Of a stretch of DNA of 64,000 nucleotides, positions 61,365 through 64,000 are shown one piece after another (position 1 is the stretch's first letter; every line of letters starts with the position of its first letter). The DNA is from Mangifera indica (taxonomy: Eukaryota > Streptophyta > Magnoliopsida > Sapindales > Anacardiaceae), in contig NC_058151.1 in assembly GCF_011075055.1 (NCBI RefSeq), forward strand, positions 13,459,800-13,523,799. Reading direction: 5' to 3'. Both the position numbers and the translations under genes were made by a program. The notes beneath the pieces were generated by a model. It saw nothing but the letters and a program-made list of their open reading frames with translations, made no database searches and was not told the DNA's origin.

Positions 61365-63040
61365 GGCAAAAGACTATTTTCCACCTAAGTTTTAATCCAA
61401 TATTAAGAATATACCCATAATAATTCAAAACCCAAACATTTGTTTATAGACTAACTTTTGTTAAAATTTTTAGTTATAAAAGTAAAACCATTATTTTATC
61501 TTTCATATTAAAAAATATATAATTTATATCATTTTTCTCCCTAAATTTGGAAAAGTAATATTTCAACCTAGTCTCTTAACTTTGAAAAAGTGATATTTCA
61601 TCCTTGCAAACCCTTAGGTTTTCTTCTCTTCGGTGACAACGACGACGACGACGGCGACCATTCTCCTCCTTTCTCTCTCTGCCAAATCGACAATGTCCCA
61701 GATGAACGAATAAGCATCGGCTCGACAAATCGAAGATGAAAGAATTCGGCTTCTCTAGCACCGATGTGACGAAGTAGCACTAACTTCGTTTTCAATCGAT
61801 TTAGCTTTAGACGAAGACAAATCGCACAACGAAAGCTTCGTCTGGACTAATTTGATGGAAAATGTGATGGATCTGAGGGAGAAAGGAGGAAAATGCGACA
61901 ACAACTTCTTCGTCTTTGATTCATCATGTTGGTGCTTCTTCGTCGATAGTGGCAGAGAGAAAAGGGAGGAGAATGCTGGTCGTCACTGTCATTATCATTA
62001 GAGAGAAAAAAATCTAAAGGTTTGTGGAGGTGAAAATGTCACTTTTTCAAAGTTGAGAGGTTGGGTTGAAATATTACTTTTCAAAATCTAGGGAAAAAAA
62101 TGATAGAAATTACATATTTTTTAATAGGCCAAAGGACTATTTCCCACCCAATGATTGTTGTTTTCTCAAGTATCTCCCCTTTAACTTTGAAAATCTCAAA
62201 TACCCACCCATGAGCAGTTAAAATTAACGATAGTAAGGATAAAATCGTTATTTTATTTATAATATTAAAAATAAACTAAAATATAATCTATTTTTCCTCC
62301 CCTAAACTTTGAAAACTAAAAGTTTTTTCCCAACCGAAGTTTTAAAAAATGACAGTTTCCCCCTATGATTTGGTTTCCAGATCTCCGACGCAAAATCCGG
62401 TAACATTGTCAAACGTTTATCCCTCCCAAAGCTTCCTCTCCCTCCGGCGGTCTCTCTCCACCCATTTGAAGGCCCGTTCAATATTGATCTTTTTTTGAAA
62501 GACGAAGAGCTTTATCTCTCTCGACGAAGCTGTTCGTCTCCTGTCATCTTTCAAGCCTCATTTAACGTCGATGGGCGTGCAAATGGGTGGAGAGAGACTG
62601 TCGGAGGGAGAGAAAGTTTTGGGAGGGATAGACGGCCAGCAACAGCGTCGGATTTGACGTCGGAGATCTGAAAACCGAACCCTACGGGGAAACCGTCATT
62701 TTTTAAAACTTAGGTTGGGGAAAAACTTTTAGTTTTTAAAGTTTAGGGAGGAAAAATAGATAAAATTTTAAAGGGTTAAGGTTCCGTTAATTTTAACTGT
62801 TCATGAGTGGGTATTTGAGATTTTCAAAATTAAAGAGATATACTTGGAAAAACAGCAATCCTTGGGTAGGAAATAGTCCTTTGGCCTTTTTAATATGTAA
62901 AGTAAAATGATAGTTTTACCTGTATTTATAATTGAAAATTTTAATAAAAGTTAATTTGTGCGTAGATCTCTATATTTCTAAACTGACACATGTATTTTTT
63001 AGATTAAACTAAAACTTAGGCAAAAAATAGTCTATTAACC
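61365..63040. mobile_element. Older foldback MULE interrupted by a younger one
   Basis: Left end GGCAAAAGACTATTTTCCAC (61,365); the right end near 63,040 reads AGGCAAAAAATAGTCTATTA. Left-arm blocks at 61,400-61,620 (AGTAATATTTCAACCTAG, TTTTTCTCCCTAAATTTGG) are answered by right-arm blocks at 62,045-62,110 (GGTTGGGTTGAAATATTACT, TCTAGGGAAAAAAATGATA). The right arm then stops, the younger element intervenes, and the arm resumes at 62,896. Flanks TGCTTACA and TGTTTATA differ by two C-to-T type changes, a plausible decayed target repeat. The core has GACGACGACGACGGCGACCA and several ACTTCGT/ACGAAG words. Confidence 0.8.
62127..62886. mobile_element. Younger foldback MULE nested in the older one, 9-bp TSD TTTTTAATA
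   Basis: Left end GGCCAAAGGACTATTTCCCA, right end GGAAATAGTCCTTTGGCC, with perfect 9-bp flanks TTTTTAATA. The arms are strongly complementary, including TCTCTCTCCACCCATTTGAA against AAATGGGTGGAGAGAGACTG in the core and CCTAAACTTTGAAAACTAAA against TTTAGTTTTTAAAGTTTAGG. It is 760 bp long and has no coding capacity. Confidence 0.93.
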
Positions 63041-63077
63041 TTGTTTATACTATTAAAAGTAAAAGTGATATTAACTC

Positions 63078-63112
<35 letters not shown>

Positions 63113-64000
63113 GTTTTTAAAAAAATTAAAAAATAAAAATGTTTTTAAAAAATAAAAAATGAAGCTACTTTTTACTGATGGATAGAGAAATAATGTTTTT
63201 AAAAAAATTTAAAAATAAAAATTTGTAATTTTATTCAACCCTGAGTGGGATTGAGATTTGGTCGAAACAATTAGAGGATTCAATTATATGAGTATATATC
63301 AGTAGTTAGAATCTTTAATACTTATAAGTGTAATATGAACAATATTATATGTACTCATTTTAAATACATAAATACGTACACATTTATGTGTATTATTATA
63401 TGATTGAGTGTTGTTTCAAAATTATCTAATCGCATAATTATATATATCAAATATATATTTATTTATATACTCAAAATAAGTACGTATAATTTTATTTATA
63501 TAATATTGCTCATTATAAAATATAAATATCATAACATTTTTAATTTTAATATTATGTTATATGTACTCTAATAAGACAGAAATCGTGTTGTTTTATAATT
63601 AAATAATTTTAAACGATAAATAAAATATTTAATCAAATAATACCTTTTAATACTAATATTATATGTTTTAACCGATTCTGAAGTTAAATAAATTATTTCT
63701 TTAACACCTAACATTTTAGGGTTCTAGACTAGACTTAGGTATAGATTTATGAAAAGGAAATCTCTTCGGCCAATTTAGCATGTGAATTCCTAAATTACAT
63801 GGTCTCATCACTAATAATTCATAATTAATTTGATCGTTGATATCAAATACCAAATTCGTCCTTTACACAACCTTCGCAAAGTAGATGAAGCTCTGAGAAA
63901 GATTACAATATTTTTGTATCGGGAAAATTTCCGAAAATTCCTCCATATGGAGTTTCCAAAAATTCCAAAACAAAACATGTGAAAAAAGTGCATACAATAT
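63041..64000. other. AT-rich spacer with (TA)n and a MITE-like relic
   Basis: A (TA)n microsatellite occupies about 63,081-63,110, followed by imperfect duplicated TTTTTAAAAAAATTAAAAAA segments. Around 63,340-63,500 TACACATTTATGTGTATTAT and TATATGATTGAGTGTTGTTT resemble, in part inverted, the palindromic element of the 1,090-bp array. No gene is supported to the window edge. Confidence 0.45.

Overview
The window is nuclear DNA from a flowering plant, almost certainly a eudicot. Every protein-coding gene has a close land-plant counterpart. Introns are spliceosomal (GT-AG, with one GC-AG), intergenic DNA is AT-rich, and the spaces are filled with plant-type transposons. I could not name the species. 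Exon structures were assembled by eye from splice sites, reading phase and remembered family sequences.

Layout. 1-1.3 kb: 3' end of a PPR-DYW organelle RNA-editing-type gene (+). 2.5-5.0 kb: five-exon DUF1997 plastid-type protein (-). 5.8-8.2 kb: six-exon pectin methylesterase of the PME31 type (-). 8.5-11.4 kb: a nearly identical 1,090-bp tandem array built from a broken transposon. 12.2-14.0 kb: a disordered Tyr/Gly/Glu-rich repeat protein like Arabidopsis At5g39570 (+). 16.1-18.6 kb: p24-delta ER/Golgi cargo receptor (-). 21.6-24.9 kb: PHO1-type phosphate exporter (+). 25.7-28.5 kb: SPX4-type phosphate sensor (-), tail to tail with PHO1. 29.8-33.2 kb: cystathionine gamma-synthase (-), carrying the MTO1 nascent-peptide arrest region. 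33.3-59.5 kb: a 26-kb gene-poor, transposon-rich block. 59.6-61.0 kb: R2R3-MYB of the MIXTA/MYB16/MYB106 clade (-). 61.4-64 kb: nested transposons and AT-rich DNA.

The most unusual content is a family of non-autonomous foldback elements. Their ends read GGCCAAAGGACTATTTCCCA, the two halves are long inverted repeats around a GC-rich core rich in GACGAAGA-like words, and four copies are flanked by perfect 9-bp direct repeats, the target-site signature of Mutator-like (MULE) elements. One copy has its empty site preserved in the window, because the surrounding segment is tandemly duplicated (37,673-45,330 and 45,331 to about 48,321). That duplication also dates other insertions: a decayed copia element with an internal 4 x 414-bp tandem array, a 1.4-kb solo LTR with 5-bp repeats inside it, and a hAT-type element with 8-bp repeats. 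The duplication breakpoint lies inside another foldback element.

Functionally, the neighbouring PHO1 and SPX4 genes both belong to phosphate homeostasis and share the SPX inositol-pyrophosphate-binding domain. The other genes serve cell-wall modification, sulfur amino-acid synthesis, the secretory pathway, organelle RNA editing and epidermal/cuticle development. From memory, the gene content combines two or three Arabidopsis neighbourhoods (At3g29060-29090, At5g15310-15340, At3g01120-01140), suggesting an ancestral order that Arabidopsis later split.
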